From NCBI GenBank assembly GCA_036839975.1, contig DAISVU010000021.1, positions 1 to 19,885 of the forward strand: a stretch of 19,885 nt of DNA. Reading direction: 5' to 3'. Position 1 is the first letter of the stretch. Every line of letters begins with the position of its first letter. This DNA is from RGIG7111 sp036839975 (GTDB lineage: Bacteria > Bacillota > Clostridia > Peptostreptococcales > Anaerovoracaceae). The position numbers and the translations under genes were made by a program. Positions 7,520-16,015 of this stretch are shown piece by piece. A model generated the notes under the pieces. That model ran no database searches, was not told the origin of the DNA, and worked only from the letters and a program-made list of their open reading frames with translations.

Positions 7520-8255
7520 TAAATCCCACCTCCGGATACTCATTACAATGCTTAAGCAGGCGCACTACCGTATATAACAGGAACACGCAGGAAACAAAAA
7601 AGATGCTTATCCAGGCAGCTGGTGCAATGGTTGAATAAAGATTCTCATTGCCGCAGAGCCACCACCAGAATGCACACAATCCCGCACAGCAACCCAAGGA
7701 AACCCTTATTCCGTATCGTTTTTTATCCATTGCAAAGAAACAGATTCCTGCAGTAACGGTCATCGGAATAAGCATCTGCAAGAAAATCTCTGTAATAGTA
7801 ATACAAAAGACACTGTGTATGCCTGTGGCAAAAACACTGATTCCCACGACATCGACAAGGCCAAACAGGAGCAGTCTTGCTGCATAGATATGATGTAAAG
7901 AATAATACGCTGACATTTCGATTTCCATGCACCGATTTGAAAGGTTCTTCCACAGTTCCGGCATGATGGCGACAATAAACAGTACAGACAGAATGCTCAC
8001 ATCTCTACGTAGGAACATCTTTTCTGTTTCAGTTGCCAATGCATACCATACTGCACAGAGAATCAATATTTGGATTCCCCACCAGTGCTTCTTAATCATT
8101 AGAAACTGACTGAAGAGAAATTGATGATACAGTAGAGTCTCGTTACTTTCTTGTTTTAAGAAAGTTTCCCTTGATAGTTCAGCGACCCTTCTTATATCTT
8201 CTCCTTTAATTTCTATATCGACTCGACTTTTCTCCATGAGGTTGTTAAAGTCCAT
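7500..8255 (-). CDS. Six-helix membrane protein, probable sigma/ABC-operon partner
   Basis: The 251-residue protein has a cytosolic N-terminus of about 58 residues (charged, with IRRVAELSRETFL) and about six membrane helices (near 59-75, 85-100, 125-147, 153-175, 184-201 and 208-234). It starts inside the end of the sigma-factor gene (11-base overlap) and ends inside the start of the ATPase gene. Membrane proteins directly downstream of ECF-like sigma genes are often their anti-sigma factors. The layout with a soluble N-terminal segment facing the sigma factor fits that, but no known anti-sigma zinc motif is seen. It could instead be an extra transporter subunit. I do not recognise the family by name. 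Confidence 0.8.
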   Translation of the reverse strand: MDFNNLMEKSRVDIEIKGEDIRRVAELSRETFLKQESNETLLYHQFLFSQFLMIKKHWWGIQILILCAVWYALATETEKMFLRRDVSILSVLFIVAIMPELWKNLSNRCMEIEMSAYYSLHHIYAARLLLFGLVDVVGISVFATGIHSVFCITITEIFLQMLIPMTVTAGICFFAMDKKRYGIRVSLGCCAGLCAFWWWLCGNENLYSTIAPAAWISIFFVSCVFLLYTVVRLLKHCNEYPEVGFNETCAQ

Positions 8256-8775
8256 AGTGCCCTACCTCCTTTAGTTTTATCTTCATCTTTTCTTTTGCCT
8301 TTTTCATGCGGTATTTCACAAGAGGCAACCCGATTCCAAGAAATTTCGCTATCTCATGCTGCTTCATATCCTGAAAGTAATACAGAATCAGAACCTCTTT
8401 GTATTCCTCAGGTAATGTCTGCAGGCACTCATGTACATACTCAGCTGTGTTGTCCTTATACAAGGTTTTGTCTATCATGTATTCTTCAAAATCCTCTGTC
8501 CGTCTTCTCTCAACGTTCCTTCTGAAATCTATACATAGATTTCTTGCAATGGTGTATAGATAGTTTTTCGCCTTCCCCATGTGTTTGTACCTAGAGAAGT
8601 TCTTAAAAAATTGAAGAAAGGTGTTTTGAGTAAGATCTTTCGCATCATCCTCATTATGGTTGCCATGATAAAAACAGTATCGCAGTATATCTTCGTAATA
8701 CTTGCACACAAACAAATCGAATGCCTCAATGTCAGCTTTCTGCATCTTTCTAATCAGTTTTATGTCGCCATCCAA
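8245..8775 (-). CDS. ECF-like sigma-70 family RNA polymerase sigma factor
   Basis: I place the start at TTG 8773-8775, giving 176 residues (LDGDIKLIRKMQKADIEAF, with Met from the TTG), because AGGGGA lies just before it. An ATG at 8844 would add 23 atypical residues. Region 2 is recognisable (FDLFVCKYYEDILRYCF, then DAKDLTQNTFLQFFKNF and NYLYTIARNLCIDFRR). Region 4 is a helix-turn-helix (LPEEYKEVLILYYFQDMKQ, then HEIAKFLGIGLPLVKYRMKKAKEKMK). Length and layout fit an ECF/SigI-like regulator. It heads an operon with a membrane protein and an ABC transporter, suggesting stress- or antibiotic-responsive control of that transporter. It might also read the RiPP operon downstream, which is inference. 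Confidence 0.88.
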   Translation of the reverse strand: MDGDIKLIRKMQKADIEAFDLFVCKYYEDILRYCFYHGNHNEDDAKDLTQNTFLQFFKNFSRYKHMGKAKNYLYTIARNLCIDFRRNVERRRTEDFEEYMIDKTLYKDNTAEYVHECLQTLPEEYKEVLILYYFQDMKQHEIAKFLGIGLPLVKYRMKKAKEKMKIKLKEVGHYGL

Positions 8776-8804
8776 AGTTCCCCTACTTTCTGTTTCAAAA
8801 AAAA

Positions 8805-8816
8805 ATAAACGTTTAT
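8805..8816. promoter_or_regulatory. 12-bp perfect palindrome upstream of the sigma gene
   Basis: ATAAACGTTTAT at 8805-8816 is its own reverse complement and lies about 30 bases before the chosen sigma-factor start. It could be an operator, but short AT-rich palindromes are common in such DNA. No clear promoter pair was found around it. Confidence 0.25.
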
Positions 8817-9065
8817 CTACTATGTATAACGATTGAAAGGTCAAAAAAGATAGTCTTATTTTTGATTTTTTTTCTACACTGTTCCTTTTTTTTGCTGTAT
8901 TTCAAGTCTAAAGTCCATCTGTATAAAATTACAATTTCACGTATTCCCTAATTTTCTGTAAAAACTTTATTCGTTTCTATAACCAGTGCTTAACCCATCA
9001 AAAGCAAATACTGTTACATTTGGCTAGTCTGCCTCATCAATACATTGGCATACCAGATTGCTATA

Positions 9066-9290
9066 TCACATTACTTTTATAATTGTAGCTTCGTCTCGAA
9101 CACCGGTCACTGGTGTTTCCATCAATTCATATGCAGCATGGAAAATGCCGATGCAATCTCAACAGTATATCCTCCATTTTTTTCGTGTTGCCCATGAAAT
9201 ATACCTATTATAAAATCCTGTATCTCACTATATAAAATTATAAAAGATGCTATATTTAAACCTCAATGTGCGAATATTCATTTCCATCTG
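9066..9290 (-). pseudogene. Unidentified coding remnant (C-terminal fragment)
   Basis: Two overlapping minus-strand frames give protein-like sequence without a start. One reads FHGQHEKNGGYTVEIASAFS and the other ends AYELMETPVTGVRDEATIIK-VM before TGA at 9066-9068, with the frame change near 9130-9145. No upstream start or ribosome site is visible, and stops occur within 60 bases upstream. It looks like the 3' end of a decayed gene. I do not recognise the family. The rest of the gap, 8845-9065, shows no gene, RNA or repeat that I can support. Confidence 0.4.
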
Positions 9291-9344
9291 ACTTTGTATG
9301 CCTTATATTCACACTTTTTCTAATCAATAAAAAAGCTATCAACA

Positions 9345-9476
9345 TTACCCTATCAAAATGTTACACCAAAACCGTCTTTTATGTGTGTTTTCTCTTTCAA
9401 TTTGAGCTACATAAGACATAATATGCAGAGCAAGGTCAGCTATAAATATACCTGTTAGCCCATTTTCATTTTTTCG
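9345..9476 (-). pseudogene. Serine recombinase (resolvase) fragment cut by the IS element
   Basis: Reading away from the left end of the IS, the minus strand encodes NENGLTGIFIADLALHIM, then SYVAQIERENTHKR, before losing similarity and stopping at 9345-9347. This matches the conserved stretch of resolvase-type serine recombinases (typically GLTGxFIADLxLQxxSYVAQxEREN), around residues 110-145 of the catalytic domain. The N-terminal catalytic Ser region and the C-terminal DNA-binding part are absent. The other side of the IS does not continue the gene. It is a remnant, not functional, and marks the former recombinase of a mobile element. Confidence 0.75.
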
Positions 9477-9478
9477 TA

Positions 9479-9504
9479 CTTGAATTTACAATCTAAGTGC
9501 AACA
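9479..9504 (+). repeat. Left inverted repeat of the IS30-family element
   Basis: The 26-bp left end matches the reverse complement of 10550-10575 at 22 positions. The four mismatches fall at positions 9, 10, 14 and 15 of the repeat. Confidence 0.75.
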
Positions 9505-9571
9505 AATAAATAATGACCCATAGTTCCGGTACAATGGTGTTTGCAAAGACATCCACATATCAGGAGCCACT

Positions 9572-10566
9572 ATGAGTCATTACAAACATATTACACCGGA
9601 AGAGCGAGAAAAGATACTTGTTTTGCTCTCAAAATTGCACTATTACTTTTATTGCTAACATTATCGGAAGGAATAAATCAACGATTTCTCGTGAATTGAA
9701 ACGCAATGCTGTGGATAGCAAATACTCTGCCGTTGCTGCACAGGCTGCATATGAGCAGCGGCAACGAAATTGTCATCCAAAGAAGAAGCTTGCCGATCCT
9801 GTCGTGTTTGGTAAAGTCAGAGAGAAGTTCCTTGAACATCAATGGTCTCCGGAGCAAATATCTCAAAGACTGAAACTTGAGAAAGCAAACTTCTCTATCA
9901 GCTATTCAACCATCTATCGCGGCATTTATGCGGGTATGTTCGACACCAAGAAAGAACGGGATTCAACCGGTAACCGCGGTGCCATGCGTAACTCAGGCAT
10001 AGAGGTGTAAAGCTCGTCACACCAAAGATTACGTTGAAAAACGAGGTAAAATTGTTATTAGCAACGATTTATCCGAGTACCCTTATGCGGCTACGGAACG
10101 CAGCCGTCTTGGCGACTGGGAAGTCGATACTGTTGCAGGGAAAAAGAACGGTGCTTGCCTTGTTACTCTTGCAGACCGCAAAAGCAGATTTCTTCTCAGC
10201 AAGAAATCTGACAAGAAAACATCTTCGCTTGTCCGCGATGCTATCGTGGAATGTCTAAAAGGGCAGCCGCTGCATTCCATTACGCCGGATAGAGGTAAAA
10301 AGTTTTCTAAACATGCAGAAGTATCTGCTGTACTCAATGATGTGCCTTTCTATTTTCCACAACCGCATCAACCGTGGAAACGTGGTACAAATGAAAATAC
10401 AAACGGCTTACTTCGTGAATACTTTCCGAAAGGAGTAGATCTTTCAAAGTATAGCGATGAGTATATACAAAGCAAAGTGGATGAGCTGAACAAACGACCA
10501 AGAAAGTGCTTGGGTTTCCTAACTCTTTATGAGGTCTATTATTCAACTGTGTTGCACTTAATTTGA
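9572..10566 (+). pseudogene. IS30-family transposase, frameshifted
   Basis: The gene starts at ATG 9572-9574 after CAGGAG and should give about 330 residues. The start MSHYKHITPEEREKI and the helix-turn-helix segment (FIANIIGRNKSTISRELKRN) are typical of IS30. The DDE catalytic parts appear later: GDWEVDTVAGK, ITPDRGKKF and the NENTNGLLREYFPKG end with its Glu. Frame changes occur near 9628 and around 9985-10012, where two close shifts are needed to restore the frame that then runs to the TGA at 10564-10566. The first shift falls in the DNA-binding domain. As written no full protein is made. The family is clear from the motifs; I cannot name the closest IS. Confidence 0.85.
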
Positions 10567-10575
10567 CAATTCAAG
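10550..10575 (-). repeat. Right inverted repeat of the IS30-family element
   Basis: The right end overlaps the last codons of the transposase, as is common in this family. It pairs with 9479-9504 over 26 bp with four mismatches. Confidence 0.75.
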
Positions 10576-10616
10576 CAAATAAAAACCGACAGCTACATAT
10601 CTCTACCGTATATAAC

Positions 10617-11318
10617 TTATATAACGCTTTCCCCCTCATCTTCGATAATGCTCTCTACTATTTTCCCAATATTGCTTGTTAACATTCCCTTACAGCATTC
10701 TATATCTTGATTGATTTTTCTTGTTTTATTGCTATAAAGATATTATCTGCTAATTCTCCAATTTTAGGGTTTTTTCTGGAATTCATCTTCGTTCTTTCAA
10801 ATAATTTTTGATAACCATACCCCTTTTTGTTTAAATTCTCTTCTTTAAGATATTTCTCCTCACTTCCTAATATATCTTGTTCTAAAGAACCATCGAAATG
10901 TAATAGTAAAAAAAGTTCAAAAGATGGATTTGTAACTCCCAATATATTGCCGCTTGATTTACCTTTCTTAATTATCATAGTGATCTGATTTAAATTCAAA
11001 AATATCCGCATCAAAGATTACAACCATTTTATCATGCTTTTTATCAAACTTTATTTCTCTCTTTGATTTCAGTTTATTCGCATACTCGATTAAATTTAGA
11101 GGAAATGATATATCGCTATCTTCATTATCTTTCTCTAAGAGTCTCATATCAATAACAGGTTTAATCTCAAGAGTTTTCTTTATATCAATCAAATGCTTAA
11201 AATAATGTTGTTCAGTATTAACACCTTCACATATAAAAAAGTATTTTTTGTAGGGCTCTTTTTGTATTTCTTTATCTGATTCTCGTTTATTCCAATTAGT
11301 ATATGTTCTGATTGCCAT
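10617..11318 (-). pseudogene. rloB: RloB-like TOPRIM protein, frameshifted
   Basis: The start ATG (11316-11318) lies 12 bases past the RloA stop, so the two are in one operon. The first part carries the RloB/TOPRIM-like motifs FFICEGVNTEQHYF (Glu31) and MVVIFDADIFEF (Asp103 and Asp105). The frame breaks near 10968-10978 and resumes with GKSSGNILGVTNPSFELFLL, another RloB hallmark. It breaks again at a short A run (plus-strand T4, 10724-10727). One extra A there would continue into INQDIECCKGMLTSNIGK and the stop at 10617-10619. The restored protein would be about 233 residues. RloB accompanies RloA in restriction-linked loci, and ATPase-TOPRIM pairs such as PARIS act in phage defence. Here the pair is broken unless the run-length changes are sequencing errors. 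Confidence 0.82.
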
Positions 11319-11330
11319 AATCCAAATCAC

Positions 11331-12606
11331 CTACCTAAATTGAAATGAAGTAAACACCGAAATAGCACCATACCTACCTTCTAAATAAGCTTTACTGAGT
11401 TTTTTGTCATATCTTTCCTTAAAATTATCTAAAGAATACAATTCACTTGAATTAAAGCCATTTCTTTCTACAAACCAAATTTCATCTCTTCTAAACAAAT
11501 CTATATCCATGATGGTGTCTTCATGAGTTGAAAAAAGTAACTGTACTTTTCTATCGGAATGCTTTTCAATAAACAATTTCAAAAATGAGAAGTTAACTTT
11601 GGATGCAAACTTCTTTCAAGTTCATCTACTACATATAAAATATCATCCCTGCTAGATAGAATCATATCAATAAGTCCAAAGATTCGCCTTGTTCCATCTG
11701 ATTCATCTTCAAAATCAAAATCATAAAATGATTTCCCATGTTTTAGGCAGATAGTAGATATTTCCGGTTCCTCATTGTCTCTTGCAATTATGTTGAAAAA
11801 ATTATCAGCACTTCGCATTGACACACGCAGATTGCTTTTTTCTCTTATATGTTTTTTCACATTTTCCTGTATATCTTTATAAATTTCTTTAGGTACTTTC
11901 TTTTTAAATTCATCAATATTAATTTTTTAATTGTAACCTCTCTTATGCCTGTATCAAAACTGGATAATAAGCTATTAATTTCTTGCAAAGACTCATCATC
12001 ATAATAGTATTCAAAATTCGTCAAATTTCTATTTGGCGTTAAAACAATAATATTATTTGTAATCCACTCAAAAACCTCCTTAAAAAAGAATAATTTTGAA
12101 TCACCTTCTATCTTCTTATTTCTATTCATTTCAGATAAAAATAATCGATTCTCATTGCCTACGAAATCCTCTTTATAAACATTAAACCTATTTTTCTCAG
12201 ATTCAGTCATTCCTTTTTCTTCAACTTCTATGCTACAGTCTTCAAACCTTTCAAAAAGTTTGTTAACACTTCCATTTTGTTTCAATTCAAACAGCCATTC
12301 GGAAACAATCTTTTGTTCAGAAAGTATTGCCTTATATCCATAGGCATAAAATTTATCATTTACAGTAAATGTTAGTTCAAACTCCGTTTCTTTAAATTTA
12401 TTTTCTTCCTTATTTCTGCAAAATAGATTTAATGCACCAAGAGGCATACCGTTATATAATGTCCACTTAAAAAAATCGAAAAATTCCACCAAATTTGATT
12501 TTCCAGCTGCATTAGCACCATAGATAACTCCATTTTTCAATATTGAAGTCTGTTTAATTTTAACCTTATGGTTCTTATGAGAACGAATCTTACTGGAAGA
12601 AATCAT
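11331..12606 (-). pseudogene. rloA: RloA-like AAA (AAA_15/ABC-type) ATPase, N-terminally fused and frameshifted
   Basis: The ATPase begins without its own start: the expected first strand (about 20 residues before MISSSKIRSHKNHK) is missing and the frame comes straight from the upstream NTPase gene. Walker A is GANAAGKSN near 12500. Walker B and following motifs are LYVVDELERSLHP near 11610, and the switch is LLFSTHED near 11540. Two frame changes break it, at a run of 6 (plus-strand T6, 11923-11928) and a run of 5 (plus-strand A5, 11581-11585). In each, one more base restores a continuous RloA-like protein up to the stop at 11331. RloA-type ATPases work with the RloB partner that follows. 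The junction near 12606 is placed by where RloA similarity starts and could be off by some 30 bases. Confidence 0.82.
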
Positions 12607-14073
12607 ATTTATTTCATTTAAATCATGCTCATCAACCAATGTCTCTACAACCTGATTTCTAACATTCAAATTTATATTCTCTTCACTACATACAATAATT
12701 TGACTCATGTATTTTTCTAAAAAATTTATTAATGTATCTAAAGTTCGTGAAAATAGCATATTAGCTTCATCTATTATTGCAATCCTTTGAGATTTATCCA
12801 ACTGTTTATACTTTTCATAGGCAAGATCAGCTGTTTTATACTCTTCTTGAAATACATAATCTATCGTTTTTTCAACTTTCCTTTTATTGATATTACTTGC
12901 CTCTATAAGTAAAGGTTTCTTTCCATTATCATAAAAATACTTAAATATTCTTTTTGCTATAAGGGATTTTCCTGATTTATGCTCACCTGGAATAACAGTA
13001 TATGATGTATTATCTAAGAAACTAAATAGCTTGTGTTGATCATCAATATCAACCCTTTGAATGTTATTATTTTCGTCTAAAAACTTATATGTTACACCTG
13101 GAAAAACATAATAATCATCTATTTTTCTTTTACATGAATCATATATTATTTGGTCTTGAAAATCATTTTGTAACTCAATACCTCCGAATGGACTTGTACA
13201 AATCTTTGAGTCTATTATTTTATTTGGTAAGTATAATGAATTATTCCAAATATAAGAAAAAACCTCTAAAGAAAAATCATCCACGTCAATTGTAAGCATA
13301 CAAAATCCATTTCCCTCTTCTGTGTATTCTTGTAATGCATTTCCCTGAACAAACTGCACTACTCCAGAATTGTCAATATGACTGCTCTGACCAAATGAAG
13401 AATGCTCATGACCTGATAAGACTAAAGAATATCTCTTTGTGATACCTTTACGTAGTTTTTCCTTATAAGTAGTTCGTAACCACTCAATACTATGATGTAG
13501 AACAAGTATATTGATATCAGCATCCGTTCCATCTTCTATCTTTTTTAATTCCAAATCAGACAAATAATGATTCCCCGTATCTTCTGCATTACCATCAAGT
13601 AAAGACAAAGGGTCAGTATTGCAGAAAACAAAACCAACTTTTTTATCTCCGTATTCTATAACTTTTTTTGATATTATTTTATCATCATCAAAGAATCCAT
13701 ATTCAGCGGCATATGAGAAATAACTTTGCATGCCTTCTATATAACTTTTTTTAATTCATCTACAGTTTTATCTTCATATGCTTTAAGAATATCTTCAATA
13801 TTTACATCTAACAGGGACTGTGAATGCATGATTTTTTTTATTTTTAAAGCTTTTTTTATTTAATTCAAAAAGTAGTTTTCCAACAAATTTTTTCACATAG
13901 ATATAATCAGCTTCCTTACCCTTACTAGCCATATCCCCTGAAATTATTATAATGCATTCATCAGCATGTACCACTGCATTAATTGTAGCTATCATCTTAT
14001 CTGTTTTTACACTATGCACTTGATCTTCGTTTTCAAAATGCATATCACTTAACTGTATGATCAATAACTTCAT
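12607..14073 (-). pseudogene. Metallophosphoesterase-P-loop NTPase (STAND-like), deleted and truncated
   Basis: ATG 14071-14073 follows AGGAGG by seven bases. The N-terminus has phosphoesterase motifs LSDMH (Asp10, His12) and SGDMASKG (Asp47). The frame then changes at 13812-13816, where the usual GNHD motif should be, and continues with SLLDVNIEDILKAYEDK. Later motifs LVLHHSIEW (near 13495) and SGHEHSSFGQ (near 13405) complete the calcineurin-like fold. A second domain has the P-loop GEHKSGKS (near 12965-12985) and Walker B IAIIDEANML (near 12770), as in STAND-like NTPases. It should continue further but instead joins RloA in frame near 12606. Phosphoesterase-STAND proteins are found among predicted defence NTPases. 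With the GNHD motif lost, the phosphoesterase is surely inactive. Confidence 0.75.
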
Positions 14074-14190
14074 TCTATATCCTCCTAATATAATATATTA
14101 TGCTATACTTCTATTAATGATTTACACAACAATCTGAAGTGTCTCTTATAAATTTCACCATTTTTTAATCAAATTAGAACTTATTCTTTC

Positions 14191-15138
14191 CTATCTCCTA
14201 TTGTTGCATTTCCACTCCGCCATTGGATGCTTTTTTACTCTATTACTCTCATCACAATCTCCAAAAATCAACATCGGAAGAAAATTTCCATTCTTAAAAT
14301 TTCTCCAAAACGCTCTTTCTTTTCCATTTGGGAACATAAAGCTTGATAATGATTTTATCACCAGTTCCTGCGTTTCTTCTAAATTGAAACGATCATTATT
14401 ACGCAAGACCGGATATAAACTTGTTTTAATTTGTCTTAAAGAAATATCTTTTATTGCGTCAAATCTAAAATCATCTGATAAAATTTCCGAGCCGATTGCA
14501 TTATACAAAACACAGCATTTACGCAGTAGCTCTCGCTGACTTTCGTCGAAGATTTCATACTTAATCATATTAGATATATCATATAAATCTCTTGGAGCTG
14601 CACGATTAAGTAGTGCTATAATCTTAGAAGCAAATATTTCTATAGGATTAACGCAAAGTACTCTCAACCCTGAATCAATCCATTGAATATTCACCTTTCT
14701 ATATTCTTCCTCAAATACATTGCAACGAAGCATATAATTTATCTCAATTTTAATATTATCCTTCATTCCGCCCGCATTTTGATATTCATAAACAAATGAG
14801 TCCAATGCATGATAGTCCTTTGACTTTCCATTCAATACATATCCTGAAGCAACCATATATTTAGATATATGTTCTGTTATCACTTTTCTTTCTTCCAGCA
14901 TTATTTCCCTTGATACCATCTTCGAATAATCCAAATCAATATCAACAGATAATCTTGGTAAATCAAAAATCGTAAGGTTTATTGCTGTACCACCTTTTAA
15001 TGCAAGTGTTTTGGAGAGAAGTTCATCTTCAGCCATAAATTGCAAAACATCTACAAGTCTACATACTTTTTCAAAAGTATCTCTAACAAAGCCAAGCTCT
15101 TTTGCTTTTCTTCCAAGTTTTATTCGATCAAACTGCAT
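14191..15138 (-). CDS. abiEii: AbiEii/AbiGii-family nucleotidyltransferase toxin (type IV TA)
   Basis: The 315-residue protein is intact. It has the nucleotidyltransferase motifs of AbiEii: LKGGTAINL (47-55), the acidic pair in VDIDLDYSK (65-73), KIEINYMLR (130-138) and the family motif NPIEIFASKIIALLNRAAPRDLYDI (164-188; Lys172). AbiEii toxins modify RNA, with several members acting on tRNA, and arrest growth upon phage infection. The start overlaps the end of the antitoxin gene by 11 bases, giving tight translational coupling. It is downstream of a single promoter in front of abiEi. The C-terminal part ends RVKKHPMAEWKCNNRR, a plausible end. All key residues look present, so the toxin is probably active. 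Confidence 0.92.
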   Translation of the reverse strand: MQFDRIKLGRKAKELGFVRDTFEKVCRLVDVLQFMAEDELLSKTLALKGGTAINLTIFDLPRLSVDIDLDYSKMVSREIMLEERKVITEHISKYMVASGYVLNGKSKDYHALDSFVYEYQNAGGMKDNIKIEINYMLRCNVFEEEYRKVNIQWIDSGLRVLCVNPIEIFASKIIALLNRAAPRDLYDISNMIKYEIFDESQRELLRKCCVLYNAIGSEILSDDFRFDAIKDISLRQIKTSLYPVLRNNDRFNLEETQELVIKSLSSFMFPNGKERAFWRNFKNGNFLPMLIFGDCDESNRVKKHPMAEWKCNNRR

Positions 15139-15889
15139 TATAATCTGATACTCCTTTATTTACAAGACTCATTAGTGAATATGGCACATATAGTTTCCAC
15201 TTTGAATTATATACAAGATTTCTTTTAGAATTTATCAAATATCGTTTACTATTAGACATATATTTTTGACATTCTTCAAAGAACCACTGAGGTAATCTTA
15301 GAGAAGAATTTAATTCTTCAAAAATATATCCGCATTTTTGATATAAAAATCCGTTACCAGCTTCAGAAAGAGCTTGTAATATCTTTTTAGCATCAAGAGA
15401 TGGCACTAACAGTAGACACCTTATAACTTCTTCTATACCTGATATTTTCTCAAAATCTTGTATGCTATCCACTATTGTTTGCTCAAGTTCGGTTACACGA
15501 ATACCTCCTGTCATTATGACCTGTGAATTATTTTTTGGCATTACACGATGATAAAGAGTCCCGTTATAAACGAAATCAGAAAATCTATGCGAAGAAGATA
15601 TATATATTTCATAAAATACTTGATTTGCATAACCATAAAGTTCTAACGCACTATGATGTGTAAGATATGCATCAGAAAATAAATATGATCCTATTTGGTA
15701 ACGAGATAAGATTGGCTGTCTTGTTTCCAAACTTATTACCGTATATGTGTCATGGCGAACTCTTTCTATGTAATTCTTTTTTAAGTACTCATATATAAGT
15801 GAAGCTGCTGCTGATTCTGAGCCTGTGATATTAACCAGATTCTGTCTTGAAAAGCAACCAAGTTCTACAAGTTTTTCATAATATTTCAT
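15128..15889 (-). CDS. abiEi: AbiEi-family antitoxin/transcriptional regulator (type IV TA)
   Basis: The start is ATG 15887-15889, because GGGAGGAGA lies just before it and the promoter lies before that. An upstream in-frame ATG at 15991 would sit above the promoter. The 253-residue product has an N-terminal winged-helix domain (about 1-55: YYEKLVELGCFSRQNLVN, then YIERVRHDTYTVIS) and the AbiEi middle region with DAYLTHHSALELYGY (73-87) and GGIRVTELEQTIVDSI (about 127-142). AbiEi antitoxins do not bind the toxin. They repress the operon and counter the toxin's effect, which defines type IV. It is the first gene of the abiE operon, overlapping abiEii by 11 bases. Adjacent conjugative-element debris suggests it came as cargo. 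Confidence 0.9.
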   Translation of the reverse strand: MKYYEKLVELGCFSRQNLVNITGSESAAASLIYEYLKKNYIERVRHDTYTVISLETRQPILSRYQIGSYLFSDAYLTHHSALELYGYANQVFYEIYISSSHRFSDFVYNGTLYHRVMPKNNSQVIMTGGIRVTELEQTIVDSIQDFEKISGIEEVIRCLLLVPSLDAKKILQALSEAGNGFLYQKCGYIFEELNSSLRLPQWFFEECQKYMSNSKRYLINSKRNLVYNSKWKLYVPYSLMSLVNKGVSDYNAV

Positions 15890-15911
15890 AACGGATTCTC
15901 CTCCCGTTTTA

Positions 15912-15950
15912 ATTTTAGCACAAAACAATTCTTTTTTCAATCGTTTTGTG
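15912..15950 (-). promoter_or_regulatory. abiE promoter with overlapping palindromic operator
   Basis: A sigma-A type promoter reads TTGAAA (15935-15940), 17-base spacer, TAAAAT (15912-15917). A perfect 8-bp inverted repeat CACAAAAC (15919-15926) and GTTTTGTG (15943-15950) flanks the -35, its left arm abutting the -10. With one mismatch the arms extend to 12 bp. AbiEi proteins are known to bind inverted repeats in their own promoters and repress, so this is the likely AbiEi site. Confidence 0.75.
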
Positions 15951-16015
15951 TTCCTTTTACTACAAAAGAGATTTGTCTTCGCATCACTCATACACTGACT
16001 AAAATCTTTCTTCAG

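Larger units (their letters stand above)
9479..10575 (+). mobile_element. IS30-family insertion sequence, 1097 bp
   Basis: The ends are 26-bp imperfect inverted repeats (22 of 26 matching), starting CTTGAATT and ending AAGTGCAACA on the left. They enclose a single IS30-type transposase gene on the plus strand. The length suits the family. No convincing short target duplication flanks the ends (left ...TTCGTA, right CAAATA...), so the copy may be old or one flank may have been deleted. The transposase is frameshifted, so the copy is probably immobile by itself. Confidence 0.8.

Noticed and set aside
9099..9117. Near-perfect palindrome AACACCGGTCACTGGTGTT, like an operator
   Set aside because: It lies inside minus-strand protein-like sequence (ETPVTGVRDEAT) and the symmetry comes from the Thr-Pro-Val-Thr-Gly codons; no promoter is near it.
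9470..10585. Target site duplication around the IS30-family element
   Set aside because: The flanks TTCGTA and CAAATA share no direct repeat next to the terminal repeats.
13832..13839. Run of eight T (A8 on the coding strand) as the cause of the phosphoesterase frameshift
   Set aside because: The first frame still reads family-like sequence (HAFTVP) past the run, so the break must be later, at the missing GNHD segment.
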